Part shown: one piece after another, positions 44,640-56,114 of the stretch
How positions within the stretch are numbered: the stretch's first letter is position 1
How the letters are laid out: the number at the start of each line of letters is the position of its first letter
Assembly: GCF_964204645.1 (NCBI RefSeq)
Contig: NC_134029.1
Span: 17,254,450 to 17,318,449, forward strand
Direction: 5' to 3'
Source: Tubulanus polymorphus
Taxonomy: Eukaryota > Nemertea > Palaeonemertea > Tubulaniformes > Tubulanidae
Length of the DNA: 64,000 nt
Program-made: the position numbers and the translations under genes
Notes under the pieces: generated by a model
The model's database searches: none
The model's input: only the letters and a program-made list of their open reading frames with translations
Told to the model about the DNA's origin: nothing

Positions 44640-45774
44640 ATCCAGTTTTGTAGTTGATATCAAAAGAGTAAATGAAGAAGAACCTATTCAGAATATTGAT
44701 ATTAATAAATATTCACCATTTAAAAATCCAAATTTAGATCCTTTTGATATTGATCCAGAAATGGAGAGTATGGAGATCGATACATAAAGAACTTATTTCC
44801 AACACCAGAAACATCGAGAAGAGATAATCAAAAAAATTATAATGATTCAAGTCAATTACAAGTAGTAAAACATTTAGATAACTTTATAGATACAATTAAT
44901 TCATTTGAAGAAGATATGAATAGTATTTCAGATACATTTGGTACTGAAACTGGAACAAATCAAATGCAACCTTTATCAAAAAAAGGATTTCTTGATTTAA
45001 CTGATGAAGAATTAGATTTAATTTCTGATAAAGCAATTAGAGAAATTAAGGGTGTACAAAAATCAGCTGTTAAAATTGCGCACGATAAAATGATTAGAGA
45101 TCATAAAATTAATACATTAAAAGATGAATTAACTAAATCAAATAAAGAATTAGAACAATTAAAGTCTGATTGAGATCATCAAGTAATTGATGAAATGGAA
45201 TATAGACAAAGAGAATAACGTTAAGAAAAACAAATTGATGATTTTGAATATAATATAGAATTACAGAAAGACGAAAAAGAATTATTACTAAAATCATATG
45301 ATTATAATATTAATAGATTGAAAGATTTGATAATAAAACCAAATTCTAAAGTATCATTGAAAGATAGAATAAAATTATTATTTAAGTTAGAAGGTATCAC
45401 AATTCTTTCAACTCTAACAGCTGTGACTATGATATTTACAACGATAGGTTTAGCTATATCAAATTCATTAAAATCTACACCTACCCCTAATAAACCGGAT
45501 AAACGTCCGAGTCATAATTCTATAAAAGATAGAGTTAATGATGGGTTAAAAAGATTAGCAAAGTATCTATGGGATCTCTCTTAAAAAATCTGCTGCAGCT
45601 CTACCAGGTGTTATAGCATCAATTGTTAGCATTGTTTTAAAGTCTGCTGGAAATATTATTAGTTTTGCTGCTGAACATATTATTTCATTTTTGATAACAC
45701 TTGTAAGTGCAATTATTTTTGGACTAGTGAATATGATAGAAAATAAATTATTAATTTTTCCCTTAAATAAATGA
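44640..45774 (+). pseudogene. Coiled-coil and membrane protein of the element
   Basis: Reading through one early frameshift (near 44785), two in-frame stops (45171 and about 45218) and a late frameshift (near 45580), the gene encodes about 370 residues: an acidic N terminus, a long charged coiled coil (44916-45330, with DELTKSNKELEQLKSD), a hydrophobic segment (ILSTLTAVTMIFTTIGLAIS), a Pro/Lys linker, and a hydrophobic C terminus rich in Ala and Ile (ALPGVIASIVSIVLKSAGNI). This layout suits a membrane-anchored fibre or assembly protein of a virus-like particle; that role is inferred. Its TGA (45772-45774) overlaps the next ATG. Confidence 0.55.
45760..45773 (+). promoter_or_regulatory. Start-site motif, CCTTAAATAA-ATG
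   Basis: TTTTTCCCTTAAATAAATGAG. The motif here lies inside the end of the upstream coding sequence, which shows that it is kept even where it must also be translated. Confidence 0.45.
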
Positions 45775-45890
45775 GTGGGAGTTGTATAAATCCTTCTAAG
45801 AATTCTAGAATAAGAATTATAAATTTGGTGTCCCGCTTGTAAGGGACACCATATGAAAAAATCAAGCAAAATCTTTACCAATTGAATGGA
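45771..45890 (+). pseudogene. Short element protein overlapping the previous gene by ATGA
   Basis: ATG 45771 directly follows CCTTAAATAA and overlaps the upstream stop. The frame reads about 23 codons (MSGSCINPSKNSRIRIINLV) to a TAA that lies in the loop of a hairpin, GGTGTCCC (45827-45834) and GGGACACC (45843-45850), then continues open for 16 more codons (GTPYEKIKQNLYQLNG) to a second stop. The hairpin with the stop in its loop is either chance or decay. Function unknown. Confidence 0.4.
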
Positions 45891-46500
45891 TAACAGGGTC
45901 GTACTTTATTTTGAGATAAAAAACCAACTTCTATTTTCCACCATCTGTCGAACAAGTTAAGTGAAGATATCGCTTAAGCTCGATGGTGTCATATAAGGTA
46001 GATCATGATCATGTGGAGAGAATCAATCGCGGCGCTGGAAGCGTAGAATGACGTGTCTGGACTTATCGACTGCATTTTCTATGTTGTATTCAGGATACAG
46101 TAGTCGGATCGGGGCGGACTCCAAGCCTTCTAGCGGGAACACGATACTCGAGTGGCATTGAGAAACAATTTTGCAACCGCTAGTTTTCGTATTTTCCCAT
46201 TTTGTGTCGATGTTTGATGAACAATGTATTGGTCTAATTTTAATTGCGAAATGGATATCTGAAAATGATGATGGGCTTCTCTCCATGTGTCCCTATTACA
46301 CAATATTCTGTCCTGAGGAAGCCTCGTCTGAAGTGCACCCGAGAATATAGATTTAAATCCTCTATCTAAAGCTTGATCAACCACTGGTAGTCCATCCAAG
46401 AAAAAATTCCAATCAACAAATTATGAATTATTCGATCTCATTTTCTATATAGAATTGATAATTAATTTTCATTACCCATTTTCTTCTATCTATGTCGGGT
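45891..46500. other. Unassigned sequence
   Basis: Minus-strand frames at 46023-46286 and 46130-46399 look weakly coding and lie in two frames; one ends in KSRHVILRFQRRD-stop. No family recognised. It may be an old gene remnant unrelated to its neighbours. Confidence 0.3.
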
Positions 46501-47360
46501 TAACTTGTATAAAGTGAATGAAACTTGAAATCAATGATTATTGGACTGAATTCCTACAGCGGAATTTTTATACAGAGATGTTCACGAATATCTCGTCTCG
46601 GTAAAAGATACATGTAAAAATTTACCACAAAGTTACAAACATGTAATTGAGAGAAATATCAAATAAAAACTCGCTCTGTTCCGGTGAAATTGATATCGAA
46701 GTGGTAATACTATTTGGTAGTGTGAATTTGGCAAATGCAAGTGAAACTGTTAAGCATTATTGTTGTACGTTTTGATTTTGCATTTTTACGATCAGACGAA
46801 AACATTTTTGAACCTCTGAATAGCTAAATTATTATAACAGAATTTAATGTAATGATCAAAGTAAACGGTAGAAGTGAAATGTATACATCAATTATGAAAA
46901 AAGTCGAATTTGGTCTGATAATTCATAGTAACATCCAAATTAAACATAGAATCCGCGAAATGCATCGACATAGTGGGTATAAGTGTGAGAACCAGTACAT
47001 TCACTGCAATAATTATCAATGTCTAGCAAATCTAGCGAATCCCATCAAACGAGACGTGAACGGGAAGGGCACAACTGCCGCACGCTCTAGAGATATTGCT
47101 ACTATTAACCACGAACTATTGCTCGCTGCAAGTGACATAACGAATCCGTAGATTTGACAACTAATCAGTGAATTCATGATGAATATAGGACAAGAGAAAA
47201 CGAACAATAGACAAAACTGTGAAACAGGCACCAAAGTAAAACTGTTGCTTTACAAAACGCCATTGAGTGACATAACAATAAGATAGCGTAAAATAAACTT
47301 GGAAATCTTCGACTTATCATTATCAGGAAAGTAGCTTAATTTCCGAAGGTTCCCAAACTA
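46500..47360 (-). pseudogene. Inverted pseudogene copy of the 56115-57068 GPCR
   Basis: The minus strand aligns with 56240-57110 from just after helix 1 (GAACCTTCGGAAAT.AAGCTAC against GGGAACTCAGCTAC) through helix 3 (IFIMNSLISCQIYG and AASNSSWLIVAISLERAAVV), the third inner loop and helix 7 to about 40 bp past the stop. Identity is roughly 85 percent by eye. Several frameshifts, a gap of about 250 bp covering helices 4-5, and lost start and stop make it non-functional. Because 3' flank is included, it is a DNA-level duplication and not a processed copy. Confidence 0.85.
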
Positions 47361-47771
47361 GATATAAATACTCGTCTGAAAAGAAAAGAATTCATTGTAA
47401 ACGACGAATTATGTTATAGTAGAATATTTGAAAAGGTTGGAAAATCCATCTATACAGAGAAGACACAGTTAATAAAAGCATCAGTTCATTACTTGACCAC
47501 AAATACACAGTTAGCCAGTTTTATTCTTAATAAAATGTTTTGAAATTAAATATTAATATGTTTTACAAGAACTTGTTGGAAATGATAAAATATCTTAAAA
47601 TAAAACATTTGAGCAAGTTGGAATATATCTATGAGTTCTATACAGGGACAAGACACATGTCGCAACCGCATCTTGTCATCGATACGGAATCTATTTCTTT
47701 TGACAAATATAGAATAAACCTTGCCCAAAAGGATTTTACAGAATCTTAGAGGGGGAGCTTAAGGCTCTCAT
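47361..47771. other. Non-coding, no gene recognised
   Basis: A plus-strand frame at 47540-47749 (69 codons, no ATG at the start) resembles nothing known. No repeat seen. Confidence 0.3.
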
Positions 47772-48477
47772 ATATGGCATTAGATATTCTTTCAAAATGA
47801 AACATCAAATTTACCCGATAGCGATTTCGACGCGTCAAATGAACATTCAGTTTTTACAGAATATCTACGATAGCGAATTTGACGCGCACAATGATAATGA
47901 CTTTTGGCAGTATATCTAAAGCCTAGCGCACATCGACAACGCGATTGGAGGCAACTAGTTGCTACCGAACGATTACCCCGCGCACATCAAAATCTAGTTA
48001 CAACCGGTCAGTTGCAGCAACTGCATGGCGCGTGTCGATCGTCGAGATCCAGAGCGCGCACATCGACGGATATGACTGCGATTGAGTACAACCAGTTGCT
48101 CAAAAGTAGAACATGGGCACTGGCTGGAACTGGAGATCGACGCTTACCAATCGTAAGCTCGCTCACATCGACACATTCATGCAATTGATCGTATCCAGCC
48201 AGTCCCTCTCATGCGCCGAAAACTGCCTTGCAACTAGTTGTCTCCAATCGCAGTGTCGATGTGCGCTAGGCTTAAGATAGCGTTTTGGTTTTGTCAGAAT
48301 ATATATGAGATCATATTTGACGCGTCAAAAACGATGTTTTGACGAGCATGTTGAGTTGACGAGTAAATTCGATGTTTAGTTTAGACAGGTAAAAAATGAA
48401 AGCTTGACGGGTAGAATATGAAAGTTTGACGGGTAAATTTGATGTTTCATTTTGACATAATAATGTATCTATGCCAT
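47772..48477. mobile_element. Fold-back element hosting a MITE
   Basis: Outer inverted repeat: TCAAAATGAAACATCAAATT (47792 on, 26 bp to 47817) is an exact reverse complement of 48430-48455, and the flanking GGCAT.AGATA blocks extend it to about 47772 and 48477 with gaps. Next to the right arm are degenerate 25-bp tandem units with TTGACGGGTA. The Harbinger-like MITE at 47920-48272 sits inside. Confidence 0.75.
47917..48275. mobile_element. PIF/Harbinger-like MITE with TAA target duplication
   Basis: Element 47920-48272 (353 bp). Inverted termini of about 43 bp: the left starts AGCCTAGCGCACATCGACAA and the right, on the minus strand, starts AGCCTAGCGCACATCGACAC; about 40 of 42 positions agree. 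TAA lies directly on both sides (47917-47919 and 48273-48275). A 3-bp TWA duplication is the hallmark of PIF/Harbinger. Internal near-repeats carry GCGCACATCGAC again (about 48055). No coding capacity. Confidence 0.85.
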
Positions 48478-49032
48478 ACTAATCTATGGGTCCCGAGAAT
48501 AACAAAAACAGAAAACAAATTAAGTGAACAAAGATCAAAGCGACTTGGAAAAGTAAAAGAGTCATCAGATCTTTGTCAACTGATACCTAGCTGTCAGTAA
48601 TTTCCTGGTTTTCACCTGGTTCAGTTGTGTGGAAGATATAATTTCAGAAAGCTTATTCGCTTCATATTCGAACAAAATGGCGGCGTGTATGCAGAAGCAA
48701 AGTGTGTAGACGTCCGAAAATATTGTAAAATTCCTTTGGTATAGACATTTGACACTCACAAGGAGTAAACACAAGGACGTGTAAATCTCAGGAGATGTGT
48801 AAGCATGAATTTTGCGAGTTTGGTTTAATATGGTGACTTGCAAAATACACTCGAAAACTTCGTGATTTTATTTGCTATTGGACTTAGTCATTCTCGCCAT
48901 TGCAGCCCCGAGCATTACCAATAGACGCGACACAGGCGAAATCTCGTCACGCATGATCGACGCTATAAAGCCGCTCGAAACAGTAGTGAATAAACTAGAA
49001 ATCTCTTCACAACCAGTATTACCGTTTATTTC
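48478..49032. other. Non-coding, probable 5' region of the LINE
   Basis: The last 100 bp or so (from about 48930) probably form the 5' untranslated region of the LINE whose ORF1 starts at 49033. Before that no gene or repeat is recognised. Confidence 0.35.
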
Positions 49033-49546
49033 ATGATGCCTGCAAACGGGAAAAAAAAGAAAAAAGTAGAAACCATAATACCCCGCAAACTCAGTCGGCC
49101 AAAAGCTCGTGGGTGGTCTAGTGGCTCATCTGGGACAAATAACACCCCTCCCGCTAAAAAAGTCGTTACCGTCCAGAACGCTCCAGAGGAACCAACTTCT
49201 TCAGAAAATGAATCAGCATCGGACTACAGCGACGACTAGGATGCGCTTACATTGAAAGATGTGCTGAATGAGATCAGGGGGATGAAAAAAACCATTGAAA
49301 AGAAAATCGATAGGAAGTTCAACCTACTGAGAGAGGAGATCGAACATTTCAGATCCGAGATTGAAAAAAACTATCGATTTTAGAGTTGATTCTGTCGTAG
49401 ACCAGTTACGAAATGAGTTTACCATAAAGATAAGTGACGTCGAAAAATCGGTTAAGTCGTTGAAGTCATCGGGTACGATCACTAGTGTAGAAAATGCCCG
49501 GTTAAATTACTGGAGGAACGCATTATTGATCAAGCAGAGATGCTAG

Positions 49547-49960
49547 GGCCAAAGTACCAAAATTCCGGAATTTAGAACGGGGGCCTGGGGGTCCTCCCCC
49601 AGAAAAAATGTTGTGTTTTTGCATCGCCGGAGATGCAGTATCACGATCGGCATCTTTCATCTGAAAATACGACGGCAGGCATTCGTTGTGCTTCACATCC
49701 CTCGCTGCCTTCTTATGCCGCGCGCTATCCGGATGACGAAGAATATCTTTTTTCCCGCCACTACCGTATTTGACCTGGTCTTTACAAACGACGCAGTACG
49801 CCACGCCAGCTAAGTCTATCTTACGAATGTAGTTCGATAAGTAGTCCCCGTTACTGTCCTTACACTCTAGCCAGTGCCAGTTAAATTTATTTCTTATACC
49901 GCTGTCAATTGCCTTTATATCGGCCGACTCCTGACTGACAATCTTTCCGTGCGTGCTCAT
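49547..49960 (-). pseudogene. N-terminal BED-type zinc finger exon of a hAT transposase
   Basis: Starting at ATG 49960 the minus strand encodes FNWHWLECKD, SNYIRKIDLAGVAYCVVCKD and ILRHPDSARHKKAARD: a BED/TTF-like finger with C-x2-C and H-x4-5-H spacing, which in hAT transposases contacts the transposon ends. The frame then runs into the element terminus and the LINE, which is not real coding sequence. The catalytic RNase H-like domain is deleted. Confidence 0.7.
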
Positions 49961-50017
49961 TTTGCAGACCGTCCCGCAAAAAGAAAGTTACAAAGCTGCG
50001 TGCCTCAGGACATAGCA

Positions 50018-50080
50018 CGCGCGTGGTAATAATTAATATGATATTTATTAAATATCATCTTAATTACTACCACGCGCGTC
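50018..50080. repeat. 63-bp near-perfect palindrome in the hAT relic
   Basis: Arms of 31 bp (50018-50048 and 50050-50080) with two mismatches around a single T; the outer part is ACGCGCGTGGTA, the inner part AT-rich (ATGATATTTA). It lies about 60 bp upstream of the hAT ATG on the minus strand. Confidence 0.88.
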
Positions 50081-51139
50081 TTCACATTGTTGGCCGTTAG
50101 CGGGACGATGTACAACGGCGCGTAAAGATAATTGACTTTTAATTGGAAATGGCGTCACAACAGTGGCGCTCCGCCTACGCACGCGCACAGATACCACAAC
50201 AAGCACACATATATACATTGTATCAGAACGTCCTCGGAAACAGAGACCAAGATAAAATAACACAGAAGCGACGACGAGTACAAGCAAACGAACGCTTTTA
50301 CGGTCCGTGCCATTACTGGTAGCCGCGAGGAATTCTCACCAAATTTCCGGAATTGACATCGGCGATCCTAAATTTCCGGAATTCCGGATATTTCCGGAAA
50401 ACTAGCATCTCTGATCAAGAAGCCCGATCACGTCGCGATAACCTAGTGTTTTTAGGTGTAGACGAAACCTACAATGAAGATGCTGAAAAAGCGGTTCGCA
50501 ATATCTTAGTGAAAAACTTCCAGCTGCCAAAACCTCAAGTTGATGATATTGTATTCCAGAGGGTTCACCGTAACCCTGGTAAACAGCCGCGTTCTATAAC
50601 CGCGAAATTCAGAGATTTCAAAGACCGACTGTTTCAGGCAGGCACGGAATAACGACCGCGATAAAACCATGCGAGTGGTTGAGGACTACCCCTACGAACT
50701 ACGCTATAGAAGAAGATTTTTGTTTCAAGAGCTCAACCGTATCAAAGGGGAGAACCCTAGTGCAAACGCGTTCGTGACATACGACAAATTGATCCGCGAT
50801 GGTTCGATTTATCAACTCATAGATGGGAAACTACAGCTGACTGGGCGCAGTAGACGTCCTATTCCTAGCCGTCGGTTGATGATATGCTAAACGATGGTAT
50901 ACCGCAAGAAAGCCACGACAAACCTCCTCAATCAGTGGATGTAACCCGGTTGGACAACGCGACACAAACAGTTACCCCACCAAACTTTCTACCACCGTCG
51001 AATAATGAAGTTTCGCAAACGCATGTTACAGCGCGGGAAGAACGCGGGACAGCATCAAATGTTTCGACCGATGTTAGCGCGGTGATTGGGAATGCTAGAA
51101 TTTCCCTCGAAACTGACCAACCGTAACATGACGTAGAGC

Positions 51140-54100
51140 AAAAAGGACATTCGAGGGCGAACTGTGGAACTTTCCAAATAGCAGCCTTAAATGTATGTGG
51201 AATTGAAGGCAAATTAGACACTCCCGAATTTAAAGCTTTTTTACAGGGCTATGAAATTGTTGTGCTTACTGAAACAAAAATAGATAACACTGACAAATTG
51301 CTAATTATTGATTACTTCGAAAATATTGGCTATAAAATTTTTCTTAACAGACATGAATTGTCCATTAGAAAATCGGGCGGTATCGCTATAGCTGTGCGAA
51401 ATAGTATTGCTAATTATGTAATCAAATCATTCCATACTAGAAAGCTAATCCAGTGGGTTGAGTTCGATAAATCGTTATGGAAGTCGAATCAAAATGTCAT
51501 TTTTGGTGGTATATATCTGCCACCTGAGTCGAGTACGAACGGAGGGGTTCATCTATTTGATGAATTGAATAATGAATTAGTAGAAGTTAAAGGTTATTCA
51601 AATTACACATGCCTTTGTGGAGATTTTAATGTTTACACAAAGGACCTCCCTGATTATTTTCTTCACGATCGCCAAATCGCAAATACACTTGGTATAGATT
51701 ATATTTTTGAGGAAAATGAACAAGCCATTTTTGAATTAGAAAGATTACTAGGTATTTTAAGACGATCTAATGCTGATATTAATACGAATAACTATGGTTT
51801 AAGATTATTGGAATCTTGTAAATTGAATAACGTATATTGTAAACAGGAGAGTTGGCGACGGCCGAGACACGGGTAGAGCTACATGTTTCAAAGGCAAAAC
51901 CGAACACTTGGTTGATTATTTTATTGTGTCACCCGAGATCTTTCAAAATATCAATGGTTTCCAGGTATTAGATTTTGAAGCTTTGTTCTCAGACGTGCAC
52001 GCAGCTATTGTGTGCTCCATCACTAGAAAGACCACACAATCTGAACTCACCCCTGACACTGCACGAAATATGTAACAACCTTCAGGATTAAGTTGCGAAA
52101 AGAGAAGATTAGCTCATTCAAAGACCAGTTGGAAAACAAGGAAATTTTACTAAATAACTTAAATAGTAACCTTATTAACGGAAACATTGACGTGGAAAAT
52201 GCTAATCTCTTTTTGTGTGATTTCCTGATCGAAACTGCTAAATCGTCTATGGGGACCAAAAAGTTACCTGCAAATATACCTATGAAAAAACTAATATTTA
52301 CAATGAAAACTTTAAAATAAGCATACTTAATTACCGCCGTGCTAAACGACACTATAAGAGAGTCCGCACGGCCATTAGTAGCTTGAAATGAATCGGGCTT
52401 TCCGTCTGTATAAAAAGCAAATTAGAATAAACCGACGGTCAGATAGACAGCGCTTCAATGAGTCACTGAGGCAGTTACGCTAAGCCAGGCCAAAAGAATA
52501 TTGGAAACTGTTCAGCAAACGAAATAGTACAAATTGCAAGGCCTCACTGTCAAATTTCAATTTCTATACTAGACTGAACCAAGATCCAGGATATACAGAT
52601 AACGAAGGCGAGCCTTTAAACGATACCGCAGACTATATTGATATAGAGGGTGATAATGCACTAAATCGGCACTTCACGCCAGATGAAATTAAGAAAAGTA
52701 TCAATGCTTTAAAAAATAATAAGTCCCCAGGAAAAGACGAAATTTACCAACGAAATGTTGAAAACAGCTCAGGAGTTAATTTTACCGACATTATTGTTTA
52801 ACAGCGTTCTCGATACAGGTATTATCCCATTATCCCAGATAGTTGGTCCATTGAAACCATAATCCCTGTTTAAAAAGAGAAGGGTAGCACTGGTGACCCA
52901 GATAATTATCGAGGAATTACCTTGGTAAGCTGTTTGGGTAAGCTGTTCACCAGCATGTTGAATGATCGCCTCCAAGAATTTCTTGAAACTAATAACCTAC
53001 TTTCTGAAAACCAGGCAGGATTCCGAAAAGACCATGGGATCTTAGATCACATATTTACGCTTAAAAGTTTAGTAGATATGTTTTTCGCCAGAGGGAAAAA
53101 ATTGTATTGTATTTTCATAGATTTTAAAAAGTGTTTCGATACCATATGGCGCAAAGCTCTTTGGCATAAACTCATCCAAACGGGAATCACTGGGAAAATT
53201 CTTTTTGTTGCTGGAAAAATTCTTTTCAGTTGTTATTTAATTTATACAAAGATGCAAAATCCTGTGTTAGTGTAATAGGAGAGTCATCGGGGTTTTTTAA
53301 GAGCTTCACAGGTTTAAGACAAGGCGAGAATCTCTCACCTGTACTTTTTTCTATCTTCGTAAATGACATGGATTGAAGCTCACTTATTGAACAACGGGTG
53401 TCCTGGAATCAACTTTTTAGCAGATGACAATACGCCATGGTTTAAACTACTTATCCTTTTATACGCTGACGACACGGTATTACTTGCCGAAAGTCCAAAT
53501 GAATTACAAACGGTGGTAACTCAATTAACAGAATACTGTGCACGGTGGAATCTAATTATTAATTACGACAAAACCAAAGTCATTGTTTTCCAGAAAAGAA
53601 AAAGCCACCAACAGTTATCAATATATGCTGATGGTAACTTAATTGAATCAGTTGACAGTTTCAAGTATCTTGGTATCATTTTCAGTTTCAATGGAAAATT
53701 TACTCTTTGTCGTAAAACGGTGGCCGCAAATGTATGTATTTTGTATTAAAAAAGGTTCAACAACACTCCCTTGATGTAGACTTAGCACTGCAGCTATATG
53801 ACAGTATGGTTATACCTGTCCTATCTTTTGGCTGTGAAATTTGGGGTGACGAAAATCTATCTATATTAGAAAGAGTACAATTATCATTTTTCAAGTACCT
53901 TTTAAAACTAAGGAAAACTACCCCAACGGTATTTGTGTACGGCAAACTAGGCCGCTACCCTATCAAAATTCTAGTTAAACGCAGAATGGTTTATTTTTTG
54001 GCCAAATTGAAGCTTGGAAGTAAACTATCATCGTATATGTACAAAGCATTGTATAAATCTTATGATAATGGCAATGAAAATAAGTGGTTATCATTTATAC

Positions 54101-54578
54101 GCGACACTGAACTGGAAAGAACTTGTCTTGGAGAGTTCTGGCTAGCTGAGAATTCTCCAAGCCCAGCACATACCCTCTCCCTCCGATTAAAAGATCAATA
54201 TATACAAACATGGCAAGCTTTATGTAATCAAACGCGAGCTGCCGACACCTATAAATTATTCAAGACAACTTGGGGTCTGGAAAGGTATCTCACTGCCGAT
54301 TCCGCTGTTCAAACCATGTATTACCGATCGAAGTGGGTCGTTACGACCGTACCCCGCGAGAAGAGAGAATATGTGCTAAATGCAACGCAGCCGTACTTGG
54401 AGACGAATATCATTTTTTGTTAATTTGCCCCTTTTTCAATGACATACGTGCAGCGTACATACAATCCTACTACAAAATTAGACCAAGTCATTTAAAACTC
54501 TGCCAACTTATAAACTCTACAGGAAGAACTCGTCTCAACTTAGTTCTTTATATTAGAAAAGGCTTGAAATACTTTTGA
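51140..54578 (+). pseudogene. LINE ORF2: endonuclease, reverse transcriptase, C-terminal finger
   Basis: The endonuclease (51160-51876) shows ALNVCGIEGKL, LTETKID, IYLPPESS and CGDFN, the core of the AP-type endonuclease; it lacks a clean C-terminal SDH. A degraded linker follows (51880-52640). The reverse transcriptase has DNYRGITLVSCLGKLF (52899), a FIDFKKCFDTI block (53116) and LLYADDTVLLAES (53458), with frameshifts near 53275 and 53749. The C terminus (54342-54420) has CAKCNAAVLGDEYHFLLICP, a CCHC-like finger. Motif style suggests the Jockey/I/CR1 group rather than L1, despite the L1-like ORF1. Too many lesions to be active. Confidence 0.8.
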
Positions 54579-54686
54579 ACTATTGTTATATTTGCCATCT
54601 TGTTAAAAACAATTTTTGTAAATATGTACTTTTGCTCTATGCAAATTATTTTTTTGTGAGCAATAAAATTTGAATTGAATTGAATT

Positions 54687-56114
54687 TTCTGTTTTTCATT
54701 TAGGAGTTTTTTTTCTGTTTTTCGTGCAGGATAGCTTCTTGAGTGCTTGACGGCGGATCAACCTATACAAGTCCCGAAACTGGTCGAAAACCAAATAAAA
54801 AGCAACCATCTCACCAAGATGTCGATTTAGGGTTACGACATTATTCCAGTAATGAGAAGTATCGAAGAAAGAATATTTTAAGAATTTTATAATCCTTATA
54901 AAAGAAAAGAAATAAGAGAATAAATTATTTATTCCATACATATGATCCACAAACCTCCAAATTTACTTTTTCAGGCATGCTACGAAAGATCAAGTAGCCT
55001 ATTCGTCAAAATATTTGTATAATTATTATTTGTATTATTATTATTATTATTAATTTGTTGTTTCTATTGCACCCTTCTTGCACGCTTTGCACGTGGGTTC
55101 GGTGCCTTGCGATTGTTTGTAAGTATAGCCTGCGCTGGATCCCTCATTTAGCATCTAATTATTCCGAATGGTGAAAATAACCATATTTTGTAATGTATTT
55201 AAATGAAAAATAAATCATTATCATTATCTCATTGGATAGATAACTAACCCATATTCGCGTATAAAATGTTATTTTTGAGAAGTGAAAGGATCTTTTTCGT
55301 TATTTTCAATTTTTCTATTTGCATGGAATCAACACAAAGAGGCGATTTATATCTTAATTGGTGTATTCAATGACATGCATCAATAAATCTTCCCCTCCTG
55401 GTGCATGGAAGTACGTGGGAGGGGATGTATATAGTTGTTCCCACTTATACTTATGCCGTATGTGACCAATAACTATGACCCCCACCCCCCCCCCCCCCCA
55501 AGAAAAAACTTACAAACCTTTTGAACACACATATTAAACACACATCAAAATTTCCCTTATTCATGGGTAATATGCAGAATTGAAAACTTATCTTATTAGA
55601 TATAATATTTAGATTATATTTAAAACGTTAATCATAGAAACAACTGCCCCTGAGAAGTGGCAACTGTCCTGTATAATCTAGTGGTTGAATAATCAACCGA
55701 ATGTTATTTTGACTGTGCCTTTCTTCAACCCGTTCAGATGTTTCACTGCAAGATATTTTACCATTTACAATGAATTCTTGTGCAACAAAATACTAGTATT
55801 CTATTTTGCTGCATTTATACTTAAGCTTTATAAGCTTTATATTAAGCTTTCATGAAATATGAGTAAATTGTGTTAGATTCTAAATTTCTATTCACTCTTG
55901 ACATTCAATAATTCTTGCAAATGAATTGTAGCTGTGACCTAAATATAACATTATATGAAAGTTGAATTGATTGTCCAATTCTACCCAGACATTCTACCAG
56001 AATATTCCCAGACGGCCACTACACTCGAAACCAATTAGCGCACTCTCAGTTAGTCATTAGACAGCAAATTCACTCTCAGACAGTCAGTACACTCTCATTT
56101 GATCCTCATGAATC
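54687..56114. other. Non-coding, upstream of the second GPCR
   Basis: Contains ATT microsatellite (55026-55054) and a poly-C tract (about 55479-55499). In the last 90 bp before the receptor ATG, CACTCTCAG-type units occur three times (56040-56095), the only candidate control sequence. No other gene. Confidence 0.4.

Larger units (their letters stand above)
44556..45890 (+). mobile_element. AT-rich virus-like element, fragment II
   Basis: A 1.3-kb AT-rich block with two overlapping plus-strand genes in the style of fragments I and III, including TTAAATAAATGAG at the second start. These genes are not found in fragments I or III, so they come from another part of the element or from a relative. 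Composition returns to host-like after about 45890. Confidence 0.6.
49529..50419 (-). mobile_element. hAT relic inside LINE ORF1, 6-bp target duplication
   Basis: Inverted termini CAGAGATGCTAG (49535-49546) and CTAGCATCTCTG (50402-50413) are perfect over 12 bp, with TTCCGGAA-type repeats just inside both. ATCAAG lies directly on both sides (49529-49534 and 50414-50419). Removing the element restores one continuous site in ORF1. Length 879 bp; it keeps only the first exon of its transposase, so it is an internally deleted copy. Confidence 0.88.
49033..50890 (+). pseudogene. LINE ORF1 (coiled coil plus RRM-like), interrupted
   Basis: ATG 49033 opens a basic, Ser-rich N terminus; TAG at 49237 interrupts it. 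A charged coiled coil follows (49250-49530; KKTIEKKIDRKFNLLREEIE) with a frameshift near 49361. After the hAT relic (49535-50413) the frame continues with RRDNLVFLGVDE and VQRVHRNP-like blocks (50420-50650), which match the RRM-like domain of L1-type ORF1 proteins, and then the C-terminal domain (50669-50890) after another frameshift. ORF1 proteins bind the LINE RNA as trimers. The insertion separates the coil from the RRM-like domain. Confidence 0.65.
48930..54686 (+). mobile_element. Near full-length LINE, disabled, split by a hAT relic
   Basis: A two-ORF non-LTR retrotransposon of about 5.7 kb including an 879-bp insertion. ORF1 encodes a coiled coil followed by an RRM-like domain, ORF2 an AP endonuclease, reverse transcriptase and a C-terminal zinc-finger-like block. 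The 3' end has CAATAAAATT and a (TTGAA)n-type tail (54661-54686). Several stops and frameshifts in both ORFs. The left border is approximate. Confidence 0.8.

Noticed and set aside
45827-45850. Hairpin as a transcription terminator of the element
   Set aside because: It has only 8 bp of stem, lies in a reading frame, and no T-run follows it.
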